Assembly: GCA_026414225.1 (NCBI GenBank)
Contig: JAOAJK010000003.1
Location: 1 to 64,000 of the forward strand
Reading direction: 5' to 3'
DNA from: Thermoplasmata archaeon
Lineage (GTDB): Archaea; Thermoplasmatota; Thermoplasmata; Lutacidiplasmatales; SKW197
DNA length: 64,000 bases
The translations under genes and the position numbers were made by a program. A model generated the notes under the pieces. The model was given only the letters and a program-made list of their open reading frames with translations, ran no database searches and had not been told where the DNA came from. Below, piece by piece: positions 8,798 through 16,875 of the stretch; the first letter of the stretch is position 1, and every line of letters starts with the position of its first letter.

Positions 8798-8918
8798 AAG
8801 TTGACAGAAACTGAGAAATCGATGGACATTGTGGGCGTTTGTGATATGTGAAGATATTCCTCATAAAGTGAAGTTGGCAAATGGAAAGTAGTATATGAAA
8901 AGAACGAAAGAAATTGGG

Positions 8919-9054
8919 TTGATTCACCGAATTTAAATCTGTGGATGACTTACTCGTCCCTGCAGGCGTTCACGGGTCCCTTGATAATACAATGTCCAGG
9001 TTCTATAGAAAAACTTAAATACTGCTGATTTAATAATAACCTTGGGTGAATCAA
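8919..9054. repeat. 10-bp inverted-repeat pair flanking the promoter of the HTH regulator
   Basis: TTGATTCACC (8919-8928) and GGTGAATCAA (9045-9054) are exact reverse complements. They bracket the CTTAAATA box at 9014-9021, and the right copy ends 1 nt before the ATG at 9056. This arrangement suits self-repression or looping by the wHTH protein encoded next, which is inference. Confidence 0.45.
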
Positions 9055-9055
9055 T

Positions 9056-9427
9056 ATGTGCAGCCAGCTAAAAGACGAAGAAAGGGAATTGGTTTCTGCG
9101 TTAATAAAGGCCAAAATCCCGAAAAATGTTGCAAAATGCCTGGTGCACCTTACAGTTAGAGGCGAATCCTCATCCCGTGATATTGAAAGCAGAATGGATA
9201 TGCGACAGCCAGAAGTTTCAATTGGTATCCAGGAATTGAGAAAATTGAACTGGGTTGTTAAATTTGAAAAGAGGAAGGAAGGGAAGGGACGGCCCCTTCA
9301 CACTTACAGAATGGTGGTGCCTTTTGAGAGGGTACTGGAGTACATTGAAAAGAAAGAAAAGGAAAGAATTCAAGAAATAAATGATAACCTGGAAAAAATA
9401 AGGAAGCTTGCGAGGAATCTCAAGTAG
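9056..9427 (+). CDS. winged-helix transcriptional regulator
   Basis: A 123-residue single-domain DNA-binding protein. Residues about 15-85 form a winged helix: a helical entry (KNVAKCLVHLTVRGESSSRDIESRM), a recognition helix after MRQPEVSIGIQELRKL and a wing with KRKEGKGRPLHTYRM. A charged coiled-coil tail follows, probably for dimerisation. The pattern resembles TrmB/ArsR-type archaeal regulators without an effector domain. A CTTAAATA box lies about 38 nt before the ATG and a GGTGA site just upstream. Inverted repeats surround the promoter. Its target is unknown; the upstream ribosomal operon or itself are candidates. Its 3' end overlaps rpiA by 8 nt. Confidence 0.75.
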   Translation: MCSQLKDEERELVSALIKAKIPKNVAKCLVHLTVRGESSSRDIESRMDMRQPEVSIGIQELRKLNWVVKFEKRKEGKGRPLHTYRMVVPFERVLEYIEKKEKERIQEINDNLEKIRKLARNLK

Positions 9428-10145
9428 GTTTCTGCCTCTCCATTTCCCTTGTCTCTCCGTTTTCATCGCCCACAATCACGGTGGTCGCAATCCCACAGAA
9501 TAGCCCGGATTCCACGATGCCCGTGGTCGCCTTGATTTCCCTTTCGAGTAACTCGGGTTTCTCAATTCTCCCGAACTTGCAATCCAGGATATAATTCCCG
9601 CTGTCCGTCCTGAAGACCTCCTCACCTCTTTTCCGCAAATCTGCCCTGCACCCGAATTTTGTTTCAACAATCTGTCTGGTTTTCCGCCATCCATAAGGTA
9701 CAACCTCAACAGGCACAGGGGTTCTCTCTCCGAGTACATTCACTACCTTGGAAGCATCCACAACGATGCACTCCTTCCTGCTCATCTTTGCCACGATTTT
9801 TTCCCAAAGCAAAGCCCCGCCCATTCCTTTTATGAGATTCAACTCTGGCGAAACCTCATCGGCCCCATCCACAGTTATATCAATCTCGGTGTTCTCCTCT
9901 ATCTCTATCACCTTGAGACCAAGAGCTCTAGCCAGTGCTGCAGTTTTCTGGGATGTTGGAACGCAATGCACCTCAAACCCTTCTGCCTTTACACGCTCGG
10001 CCAGCTTTCTCACGAAAATTTCCGCGGTGGAGCCGGTTCCGAGCCCGACAATCATTCCGTCCTTTACAAAGTCCAGCGCTCTCTCCGCAGCCAAAGTTTT
10101 TCCAATTGCTCCTTTTTCACTCATTTGAGCCTTGTCCGACTTCAT
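9420..10145 (-). CDS. rpiA: ribose-5-phosphate isomerase A
   Basis: It interconverts ribose 5-phosphate and ribulose 5-phosphate, supplying ribose for nucleotides. VGLGTGSTAEIFV binds phosphate, IDITVDGADEV carries the catalytic Asp/Glu region and KGMGGALLWEKIVA the catalytic Lys. The track's first codon is a TTG; the ATG at 10145 sits about 24 nt from the shared TATA box. MSEKGAIGKTLAAERAL (ATG at 10124) is an alternative start that matches family N termini even better. It diverges from glyA. Confidence 0.93.
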   Translation of the reverse strand: MKSDKAQMSEKGAIGKTLAAERALDFVKDGMIVGLGTGSTAEIFVRKLAERVKAEGFEVHCVPTSQKTAALARALGLKVIEIEENTEIDITVDGADEVSPELNLIKGMGGALLWEKIVAKMSRKECIVVDASKVVNVLGERTPVPVEVVPYGWRKTRQIVETKFGCRADLRKRGEEVFRTDSGNYILDCKFGRIEKPELLEREIKATTGIVESGLFCGIATTVIVGDENGETREMERQKPT

Positions 10146-10163
10146 GCAAGGGGGATGCAAAAG

Positions 10164-10173
10164 TATAATTTAT
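10164..10173. promoter_or_regulatory. shared TATA element between rpiA and glyA
   Basis: TATAATTTAT lies in the 53-bp gap between the two divergent ATGs (10145 and 10199). Read either way it is an A/T box centred about 24 nt from rpiA and 31 nt from glyA. No second box is visible, so one site may drive both directions. Confidence 0.45.
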
Positions 10174-10198
10174 CAGTTGCGTATGCGGGGACGGTGAT

Positions 10199-11536
10199 AT
10201 GATGAGCTTGAAAATTCCAGATAGATTCATGAATGATGAGCTGGCTGAGGAAATGTTCGGAAATGTGCTGTTTGTGCGTGACCAGATTGCACAACATCAT
10301 AAGTGGTTTGAGAACTCGCTTCCGATGATTGCCTCGGAAAACCTTATCTCACCGCTCGCAAGGGAAATGCTGATATCAGATTTCTGCGATAGATATGCGG
10401 AGGGGCTTCCTGGTGCAAGGTACTATCAGGGAAACATTTATGTGGATAGGGTAGAGTTGAAAGCAATAGAACTTGCAAAGAAACTCTTTAAATGCGAGCA
10501 TGCAGATGTGAGGCCCACATCAGGAACCGTAGCAAACCTTGCCGTCCTTTTTGCATTCACTAAGCCCGGGGACCAGATCACAGTCCCGAATGTGTCAGAT
10601 GGTGCCCACATCAGCAGCGCCAAATTCGGTGCGGTGGGGGTCCGCGGTGTTACTGGCATCCCTTATCCCTTCAATGTGAAGGACATGTGCATCGATGTTG
10701 ATGGGGCGGCAAAGGTAATAAGGGAGACAAAGCCGAAGCTTGCACTGTTCGGAATGTCCGTCTTCCTGTTTCCAGCCCCGCTGAAAGAGCTAAGACCTGT
10801 GCTCGATGAGGTCGGTGCCATTGTCTGGTACGATGCAGCCCATGTGCTGGGCTTGATTGCTGGCGGGAAATTCCAGGACCCTCTCAGGGAAGGTGCCCAT
10901 GTGATGACCGCGAGCACCCACAAAACACTACCCGGACCCCAGCATGGGATTATTCTTGCGAATCCAAAGGACGAGAAGATGAAGAACAAGCTCACCTACG
11001 CGGTTTTTCCGGGCGTGACCAGCAACCATCATCTGCATGCAATGGCATCGCTCTGCATCTCACTCGCAGAGCACATTGTCTTTGGAAAGGAGTATGCTGA
11101 CCAGATTGTTAGAAATGCGAAAGCCCTCGGGCAGGCAATGCATGAACTCGGATTCGATGTGCTCTGTGCCCATAAGGGGTTCACAGAATCCCACACACTT
11201 GCCGTGGATGTCTCAAAGATCGGAGGGGGCACTGTGTGCGTGGAGGCAATGGAAAAAGCCAACATAATTGCCAACAAAAATCTGCTCCCGTGGGACGATG
11301 TGAACGCGGCCCTGAATCCATCGGGAATCCGTCTCGGTGTCCAGGAACTCACGAGAATCGGGATGCGCGAAAGCGAGATGAAGGAGGTTGCCTATCTGCT
11401 GAAGAAAATCTGCATAGACAAGAAGGACCCCGAGGAAGTGAAAAAGGAGGTCATTGCACTCAAGTCCGGGTTCAAGACAATCAAGTACTGCTTTGCCGAG
11501 GATGTAGAGGCCTACAAGCACTATAAATTGCTGTAG
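10199..11536 (+). CDS. glyA: serine hydroxymethyltransferase
   Basis: A PLP enzyme converting serine to glycine while loading a C1 unit on a (methano)pterin or folate. MIASENLISP, the substrate loop FCDRYAEGLPGARYYQG, YDAAHVLGLI and the PLP-lysine motif TASTHKTLPGPQ (Lys near residue 241) are present. At 445 residues it is slightly longer than bacterial GlyA and resembles archaeal forms. Two in-frame ATGs open the gene; the first is used here. It probably feeds purine synthesis (purP lies 5 kb away). Confidence 0.95.
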   Translation: MMSLKIPDRFMNDELAEEMFGNVLFVRDQIAQHHKWFENSLPMIASENLISPLAREMLISDFCDRYAEGLPGARYYQGNIYVDRVELKAIELAKKLFKCEHADVRPTSGTVANLAVLFAFTKPGDQITVPNVSDGAHISSAKFGAVGVRGVTGIPYPFNVKDMCIDVDGAAKVIRETKPKLALFGMSVFLFPAPLKELRPVLDEVGAIVWYDAAHVLGLIAGGKFQDPLREGAHVMTASTHKTLPGPQHGIILANPKDEKMKNKLTYAVFPGVTSNHHLHAMASLCISLAEHIVFGKEYADQIVRNAKALGQAMHELGFDVLCAHKGFTESHTLAVDVSKIGGGTVCVEAMEKANIIANKNLLPWDDVNAALNPSGIRLGVQELTRIGMRESEMKEVAYLLKKICIDKKDPEEVKKEVIALKSGFKTIKYCFAEDVEAYKHYKLL

Positions 11537-11552
11537 TGGATCCTCTCAACCC

Positions 11553-11558
11553 TTTTTT
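11553..11558 (+). terminator. U-run after glyA
   Basis: A run of six T residues begins 16 nt after the glyA stop with no stem before it, the form that intrinsic archaeal terminators usually take. Confidence 0.35.
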
Positions 11559-11579
11559 CTAAAAAAATAAAATAAATTT

Positions 11580-11643
11580 GTGCAGGAAGGGGTAAGAAAT
11601 GGGTTGGCAGAGGTATCACATTCCTGCACGCACGATCATCGTG
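11580..11643 (+). other. tandem hairpins downstream of glyA, overlapping a 17-codon micro-ORF
   Basis: GTGCAGGAA (11580-11588) pairs perfectly with TTCCTGCAC (11621-11629) across a 32-nt loop, and CACGA-TCA-TCGTG (11631-11643) forms a second short hairpin. The same stretch holds an ATG at 11599 (stop at 11652) encoding MGWQRYHIPARTIIVSN. An A/T box ATAAAATAAAT (11567-11577) is centred about 26 nt before that ATG. It may be a 3' structure, a small RNA or a leaderless micropeptide gene; sequence alone does not decide. Confidence 0.3.
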
Positions 11644-11648
11644 AGCAA

Positions 11649-11876
11649 TTAGCTGGTCCCAAATTTTCCCCTGGAATATTTGTATAATCTTGCTTTCAGG
11701 TCCATTTCGGCATAAAGGCTTCTTCCCTCCTCGATCTTCCAGATTTGCCTGAAGGCCATCTCCCTCGTTTTCTGATCGGGGAAAGCATAAAGTTCTCCGT
11801 TGTAGATGAGGCCTCTTGTCCCCACCCTGACAATGTGAAGCATATGACCGTGCTTTGCACCAGATTTCTTTTCCAT
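11649..11876 (-). CDS. small hypothetical protein, 75 aa
   Basis: A basic cytosolic protein without Cys, a signal peptide or membrane segments. A beta-rich first half (HMLHIVRVGTRGLIYNGELYAFPD) precedes a helix and a basic tail. I do not recognise the family. Coding support comes from an AAGGAGCG site 9 nt before the ATG and a TATATAAATA box at 11922-11931, giving a leader of about 24 nt. It stands alone and diverges from the PhoU-like gene. The IYNGELYAFPDQKTRE segment reads like a small compact domain, but no function can be given. Confidence 0.65.
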   Translation of the reverse strand: MEKKSGAKHGHMLHIVRVGTRGLIYNGELYAFPDQKTREMAFRQIWKIEEGRSLYAEMDLKARLYKYSRGKFGTS

Positions 11877-11921
11877 TGGTTCACGCTCCTTTATTTTTGG
11901 AGACAGGGAAGTGCTGGGGGG

Positions 11922-11931
11922 TATTTATATA
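11922..11931 (-). promoter_or_regulatory. TATA box for the 75-aa protein gene
   Basis: TATATAAATA on the minus strand, about 50 nt upstream of the ATG at 11876. The implied leader carries the Shine-Dalgarno site AAGGAGCG. Confidence 0.5.
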
Positions 11932-11992
11932 TTTTGCATGTCAACTACATACAATAGAAAAATATACATAGATGTAAGTATATCCCTTTTTC

Positions 11993-13099
11993 ATGAAAGA
12001 AACATATGTAAAAAAGCTCACACGGACGGGCAGCGGTACCTATGCGATATATCTCCCGAAGGAATGGATAAAGAAGGTTTTTGCAGACGCAGGGAATGAG
12101 AAGGAGTACCTTGTGTCCCTGAAGATTCTGGAAAAGGCGGTGCTTATTCTTCCCCCTGCTAAAAATGTAGAGAGTAAAGTTCAGATGGAAAAACCTGATA
12201 GGAGGGAGACCAAGCAGGCGTTGATATCCGCCTATGTTAACGGCTTTTCCCATTTTACCCTTGAGGCAGAGGAGGGGTTGAACGAGGAGAGTATTCTTGA
12301 AGCCAGGAATGTGATGCGGTTTCTTGACGAGACCCTTGTCACGGGCACAGATGAACATAGAATAGAGTTTACGGACAGGTTTGTCGAGAAGGAATTTAAC
12401 ATAGAGGAGGCAATCTCGCTCCTGTTTGACAGGGTGCTGGATGCAATGAACCTTGCCCATGAGGTGCTGACCTACTTTGATTTGAATCCCGAGAGGACCA
12501 TCCACCTGATGCAGATGCTCGCGGCAATTGAGGACAGGGACATAGACCGCGGAGTTTACCAGATAATCCGGAATCTCTCAAAATTGAATTTCAAGTTCAG
12601 GAGTTTCATTGAGTTGAATTACACCGTACTTGTGAATGACATCCTTGAACGGGTCGGGGATTCTTCCATTGGCATTGCGGAACTCATGTGCGACATCTAC
12701 GGAATCCAGAGAACACACCTGAACTATCCCTACGAAATTCTGATGAAGGAGTTTCATAAACCCAGATTTCCAGAATGTGTGACCGAGCTCAAGGAGGAAT
12801 ACTTGCGGGCTGTGCACCACTGCATCAGGATTCTACCTGAGATAAAGGAGTATGTCCAGAAGCGGGATGGAAAGTCAAGTTTGAAGATGAGAACGGAGAT
12901 TGCAAGGGAGAGGGTGAACACGGAGAAAAGGATCTTTGAGATACAGTCCAGAATTACATTTCCGAAGCCAGAAAACATCGAGCGAAATGTGCTCCTTTCC
13001 ACCCTCCAGATAGCCCACAGGGTCAGGGAGTTCCAGACAAGGCTGGAGAGCATCTGCGAGCAAACTGCGTTATTCTGGTATTCCGTACAGGCAGGGTAA
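11993..13099 (+). CDS. phosphate uptake regulator, AbrB-PhoU fusion
   Basis: Residues 1-50 form a SpoVT/AbrB-type swapped-hairpin DNA-binding domain (VKKLTRTGSGTYAIYLPKEWIKK). The rest (about 100-365) is all-helical with two PhoU-like three-helix bundles, seen in DRDIDRGVYQIIRNL and the E/D-rich helices near residues 185 and 215. This fusion is common in archaea, where it is thought to regulate phosphate transport genes; no pst genes are in the window, so its target here is unknown. An AAAATATACA box lies about 31 nt before the ATG. Confidence 0.85.
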   Translation: MKETYVKKLTRTGSGTYAIYLPKEWIKKVFADAGNEKEYLVSLKILEKAVLILPPAKNVESKVQMEKPDRRETKQALISAYVNGFSHFTLEAEEGLNEESILEARNVMRFLDETLVTGTDEHRIEFTDRFVEKEFNIEEAISLLFDRVLDAMNLAHEVLTYFDLNPERTIHLMQMLAAIEDRDIDRGVYQIIRNLSKLNFKFRSFIELNYTVLVNDILERVGDSSIGIAELMCDIYGIQRTHLNYPYEILMKEFHKPRFPECVTELKEEYLRAVHHCIRILPEIKEYVQKRDGKSSLKMRTEIARERVNTEKRIFEIQSRITFPKPENIERNVLLSTLQIAHRVREFQTRLESICEQTALFWYSVQAG

Positions 13100-13125
13100 A
13101 TAAGCCGGAATTTCCCCCGTGCAAG

Positions 13126-13133
13126 TTATATAT
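13126..13133 (+). promoter_or_regulatory. TATA box deciding the start of the deaminase gene
   Basis: TTATATAT is centred 26 nt before the ATG at 13155. This argues for that ATG rather than the GTG at 13119 listed in the ORF track, which lies upstream of the box. Confidence 0.6.
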
Positions 13134-13154
13134 CCTCCTCGCATTCCTCTGACC

Positions 13155-14447
13155 ATGAAAATCCTGCTTAAAGATGTGCTGGTTGTCACCCAGAACCAGA
13201 GTAGGGAAATTTTTCATGGAAGCGTTCTAATCGAGGACGGATTTATCCGTGAGGTTTCAGAAGGGAGCATAGATGCGAACCCGGAAACCGTGATTTCTGG
13301 CAAATACGCTGTTTTGCCTGGCTTCATCAACCTGCACACCCATGTGGCGATGAGCATTTTTAAAGGGATGGGGGACGATGTGCCGCTGGACAAATTTCTT
13401 GAGATTACATTCACACTGGATGCCAGGCGGGATGCGGAGGACATTCATGCAGGGGCAATGCTCGGGATCGCGGAGATGCTGCATTCCGGTATAACTACAT
13501 TCGTCGACTTCTATTACAGCGAGGATGTGATTGCCAGAGCTGCTGAGAAGGCGGGAATAAGGAGCGTTCTCTGCTGGTGCACGCTTGACGAGGAATTTAC
13601 CACGCAGAGGGGAAAGCCGCTCCAGAACGCAGAAACATTTATCAGGGAACACAGGGGTAAACCTCTCATAATCCCGGGTGTTGCAGTCCAGGGGGTCTAT
13701 GTGGCTTCCGATGAAACCTGGCTGAAGGCAAGGGAAATCGCTGAAAAATATGGAACGGTATGCACCTATCATCTGGCCGAAACCAAAAAGGAGGTCTACG
13801 AATTCGCCAAAACAGGGAGGGGAAGACCCTGCGAGCATCTGGAAAAAATAGGTTTTCTTTCGCAGAACCAGATTGCAGTCCATTGCTGTTACCTGCTCAG
13901 GAAAGAAATTAAGGCACTCGCAAAGAATGGTGTGAGCGTAGCCCACTGTCCTGCATCAAACATGAAGCTGGCGTCAGGAGTGGCACCAGTGTCTGCAATG
14001 GTCGAGGAGGGAATAAATACGGGCATTGGAACGGATAGCAATGCCTCAAACAACACGCTCGATATCGTGAGGGAGGCAAGAATTGCTGGCCTGTTGCAAA
14101 AGGTGATGTTTGGAAATCCTGCCCTCCTGCCAGCCCAGACATTACTGGATATGATAACGGTGAATGGCGCTGCAGCCCTCGGGATGAAAAACAAAATTGG
14201 CTCCATTGAGACGGGAAAGAGGGCAGACCTCGTGGTTTTTAACCTGGAACATCCGTCACTTGCACCCGCAGACCGGGGTAACATTGTTCCAGGCATTGTT
14301 TACAGTGCAAGCCAGGGCGCGGTAGAGTATGTGATTGTTGACGGAGAAATCCGCGTGGAGCATGGAAGGGTAAACGGGGAGGAAAAAATCGTGGAGGCGG
14401 CGGAGAATGCGAGGAGAAAGTTCCCGGGAGTTTTCAAATCTGGCTGA
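13155..14447 (+). CDS. amidohydrolase, adenosine-derivative deaminase (DadD/MtaD-like)
   Basis: A 430-residue metal-dependent hydrolase of the S-adenosylhomocysteine / methylthioadenosine / 5'-deoxyadenosine deaminase group. The TIM-barrel metal motifs are visible: GFINLHTHVAMS (HxH near residue 60), a His after VCTYHLAETKKE, IAVHCCYLL, and the Asp in GIGTDSNASNN. The C-terminal IETGKRADLVVFN strand closes the composite beta domain. Archaea use such enzymes to deaminate SAH to S-inosylhomocysteine or to recycle radical-SAM 5'-deoxyadenosine; the four radical SAM-type genes in this window make the latter plausible. The start is set by the TATA box. The last 41 nt overlap the next gene. Confidence 0.88.
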   Translation: MKILLKDVLVVTQNQSREIFHGSVLIEDGFIREVSEGSIDANPETVISGKYAVLPGFINLHTHVAMSIFKGMGDDVPLDKFLEITFTLDARRDAEDIHAGAMLGIAEMLHSGITTFVDFYYSEDVIARAAEKAGIRSVLCWCTLDEEFTTQRGKPLQNAETFIREHRGKPLIIPGVAVQGVYVASDETWLKAREIAEKYGTVCTYHLAETKKEVYEFAKTGRGRPCEHLEKIGFLSQNQIAVHCCYLLRKEIKALAKNGVSVAHCPASNMKLASGVAPVSAMVEEGINTGIGTDSNASNNTLDIVREARIAGLLQKVMFGNPALLPAQTLLDMITVNGAAALGMKNKIGSIETGKRADLVVFNLEHPSLAPADRGNIVPGIVYSASQGAVEYVIVDGEIRVEHGRVNGEEKIVEAAENARRKFPGVFKSG

Positions 14448-15000
14448 CCCGCGGGTCCGTGAAGCCCTGTTCTGCATCTTTGAAAGACCCTGCATACGGA
14501 TACGGAACCTGGCACCGCTCTGCCAGATTCCGAGGAGCAGCTTGCAGAGAAAACTTGTAAATCTGGATTATGTGGTGGTGCTTCCAGGTGGTGGGTTTTC
14601 GCTCAACGAGATGGCCGTGGATGTGCCCCTCTTCAGCGCCCTTGAAAGGGAGAGCTACTACAGGATTCTCCTCGGATGCAAAAAGCCAGTATCTGCAGAG
14701 ATGCTTTACCTGCTGACTGGGAGGAACAGAAATTCGCTCCATGGAACTCTGAAAAGGTTGGAAGGAAACGGGCTTGTGGTGAGAGAAGTGGATGGATACA
14801 GGCTCAACCCGGGACTTGAGCGAAGATACAGACAACTGCTCCGGCAACTCCCTGCGTCCGTTGACCTTCTCGACAGACTCCTTGCGAGGGAGAGGATTGA
14901 ACACACGATAACCCGAAATGAAGAAATTATTGTTGAATGTTTTGGCAGAAAGCGAAAGCTCCAACCCTACAGAAGATTGAGAGAACTAATAGAATTATAA
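14407..15000 (+). CDS. tandem winged-helix DNA-binding protein
   Basis: A 197-residue protein with two predicted winged-helix units. One is at about 12-65 (REALFCIFERPCIRIRNLAPLCQIPRSSLQRKL), the other at about 75-135 (KKPVSAEMLYLLTGRNRNSLHGTLKRLEGNGLV, then a wing). A basic helical tail ends it. No effector domain is seen. It starts inside the deaminase gene (41-nt overlap) and should be co-transcribed and possibly translationally coupled. Its stop overlaps that of the convergent M20 peptidase gene, sharing the hexamer TTATAA. Likely a transcription regulator; target unknown. Confidence 0.7.
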   Translation: MRGESSREFSNLADPRVREALFCIFERPCIRIRNLAPLCQIPRSSLQRKLVNLDYVVVLPGGGFSLNEMAVDVPLFSALERESYYRILLGCKKPVSAEMLYLLTGRNRNSLHGTLKRLEGNGLVVREVDGYRLNPGLERRYRQLLRQLPASVDLLDRLLARERIEHTITRNEEIIVECFGRKRKLQPYRRLRELIEL

Positions 15001-16212
15001 CATCATCCTTGCAAAGACCGCGGCATCGCCGAGGATGTTCTTTATCCAGGCATACTCGTTGACTTCATGGGCTTTCTCGTCAAGGGTCTCCCAGACAACG
15101 GCTGGAATCCCCTGCTTCCTGAGAATTGCGGCGCAGGTGCCACCACCGACACCAACGGGTCTTGGCTTTATGCCCCGCAATTCGGTGATCGCACTCGCAA
15201 GCCGCACATAAACCTCGCTCTCTATGGATGTTGGAGGTGCCGCTGGCTCGCTGTTTACCGCCTCAACACTGACCTTAACACCAAACTTCTTCTCAATCTT
15301 CCTGCAGTTGCTGTTCACATAATCCATTACATCCTGCGGATTGTATTCTGGGAGGATGCGTGTATCAAAATAGAAGACATCCTGGCCCGGGATTGTATTC
15401 ACATTCGGGACATTCGCCTCCTTCTTTGTCACCTCAAAGGTGGAGATGGATGGCTCGAAAATCGGGTTTCTGGCCCCGAACTTCCTCTTCAACCCTCTGT
15501 CAAGGGCACAAATTAAGTAGGCGCCTGCACGGTGGGCATTTATTCCGGTATCGGGCCTTGAACCATGGGTTTGTTTTCCGAGAATGGTAAATTTCAACCA
15601 GAGTATGGATTTTTCCGCAACCTCAATCACGCTTCCGTCGCTGTTGCCATAGTCAGGCACGACTGCCATATCGTTACTCGAAAAGATGCCCTGCGATGCA
15701 AGAAATTTAAGCCCGTAAACGCTTCCCTGCTCCTCATCCGCGGCAAAAACAAGTCCCATGTTGTATTCTGGTGTGAGATTCAGATTCTTAAGAATTTTTG
15801 CAGCGATTATCGTGGATACAATTGCCTGCCCGTTGTCCTCAGTTCCTCGTCCGTAAAGTTTACCCTCCTTTTCAGTGCACTGGTAGGGTGGGTTTTCCCA
15901 TTTTGAAAGGTCTCCAGGTGGAACGATGTCCAGATGGGATATAAACCAAACCGTTCGTTCCCTGTTTTTCCCGTAAACTCTTGCCACGATGTTCGGGCGG
16001 TAGTTGTTGCTTACCCGCACATCCTTCGCATCATACCAGTTCAGCTCATCAAATCCAATTTTATCCAGGTAATTTATCAGAAATTTGGCTTTCGTGTACT
16101 CCCCGTCACCGCCATTCTCTGGAGCAATCGCCGGAATCGCTGTTAGCCGTCGCATTAACTCTATGCTCTCTGCCCTCAGCCCCTCTGCAGCTGCAACTAT
16201 CTCAGGAGGCAT
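14995..16212 (-). CDS. M20 family metallopeptidase / deacylase (ArgE-DapE type)
   Basis: A di-zinc hydrolase of the M20 family. Metal ligands and catalytic residues appear in order: SHLDIVPPGD, GRGTEDNGQ, the Glu pair in AADEEQGS, the dimer-lid His in QTHGSRPDTG and the last ligand in DEKAHEVNE. The family removes acyl or dipeptide groups; this member's substrate (for example N-acetyl-ornithine, succinyl-DAP or peptides) cannot be told. The track begins at a GTG; the ATG at 16212 overlaps the stop of the upstream zinc-ribbon gene as TGATG, so the pair is coupled. 405 residues, complete. Confidence 0.88.
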   Translation of the reverse strand: MPPEIVAAAEGLRAESIELMRRLTAIPAIAPENGGDGEYTKAKFLINYLDKIGFDELNWYDAKDVRVSNNYRPNIVARVYGKNRERTVWFISHLDIVPPGDLSKWENPPYQCTEKEGKLYGRGTEDNGQAIVSTIIAAKILKNLNLTPEYNMGLVFAADEEQGSVYGLKFLASQGIFSSNDMAVVPDYGNSDGSVIEVAEKSILWLKFTILGKQTHGSRPDTGINAHRAGAYLICALDRGLKRKFGARNPIFEPSISTFEVTKKEANVPNVNTIPGQDVFYFDTRILPEYNPQDVMDYVNSNCRKIEKKFGVKVSVEAVNSEPAAPPTSIESEVYVRLASAITELRGIKPRPVGVGGGTCAAILRKQGIPAVVWETLDEKAHEVNEYAWIKNILGDAAVFARMML

Positions 16213-16757
16213 CACTCTTCCCCGGTGCCAATCATCTTCAAAAATTCTCTCGCGGTTTCTAGTTTCTTTTTCTTTGGCTGGGGATACTCCTCCTTCAGAA
16301 TCTTGATTTCCTCATCCTTTGCCAGTTCCGCACGCCACGCCTTTATCTTTGTCTTTGCTCTCTGGATTGCCTTCTCAAATTCGTTTTCATAGCAGACAGA
16401 ACAGAGAGGATTGGGTAAGGATTCAGGGAAATGAGCGACATCTACAAACCACCTTGTTTCGGTGTAAAATCTGTAGCGGTAGTGAACATCCACAGTGAGT
16501 TTATCCGACTCGGGAGGAACATGTGGTTCCTGGCACTGCTCGCAAAATTCGTTACCGCAAACGGAACATTTGTGTTTCCTGTTTTCCAGGGTTATGATGT
16601 TCCCGCATTTCATGCATCTATCTACGCTCTCCTGAGGTGATACGGTCCCCTTGACATTTATCGGTGAACCACAGCCGAGACAGAACACCCTTTCAAGGTT
16701 GTCTGGTGCATCCACTTCCATGCCGCATTTGGGACATTTTACTTTGATCGTCGCCAT
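16212..16757 (-). CDS. multi-zinc-ribbon protein
   Basis: Three Cys clusters appear: CPKCG...CLGCG (about 8-31), CMKCG...CSVCGNEFCEQC (about 48-75), and a later CSVCYENEF near 130. A charged helical C terminus follows. The first is a classic short zinc ribbon, while the second with its extra CEQC looks like a small treble-clef unit. No catalytic domain is seen. I chose the ATG at 16757 (MATIKVKCPKCG), preceded by GGGAGCTTGGGAAA; the upstream ATG at 16790 adds 11 residues and is possible. It leads a two-gene operon with the M20 hydrolase. Function unknown; nucleic-acid or protein binding is likely. Confidence 0.7.
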   Translation of the reverse strand: MATIKVKCPKCGMEVDAPDNLERVFCLGCGSPINVKGTVSPQESVDRCMKCGNIITLENRKHKCSVCGNEFCEQCQEPHVPPESDKLTVDVHYRYRFYTETRWFVDVAHFPESLPNPLCSVCYENEFEKAIQRAKTKIKAWRAELAKDEEIKILKEEYPQPKKKKLETAREFLKMIGTGEE

Positions 16758-16846
16758 TTTCCCAAGCTCCCGCCCGGCATAGGCAACCATGTAGATAAAA
16801 TTTTTGGAGACATAGCTTTGCAGGGACCTTTTTCAACTCCATCAAC

Positions 16847-16854
16847 TATATATA
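16847..16854 (+). promoter_or_regulatory. TATA box deciding the purP start
   Basis: TATATATA is centred about 26 nt before the ATG at 16876. It supports that codon over the TTG at 16870 used by the ORF track. Confidence 0.6.
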
Positions 16855-16875
16855 CGGGTTTTCAATATCTTGGAT

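Noticed and set aside
8712-8927. 71-aa minus ORF in the L18e-HTH gap
   Set aside because: It runs through the TATA box of the L18e operon and the inverted repeat, has no Shine-Dalgarno site and reads as random sequence.
14407-15000. HTH gene as a spurious overlap of the deaminase
   Set aside because: The 197-aa frame has two coherent winged-helix units and continues 550 nt past the deaminase stop, so it is kept as real.
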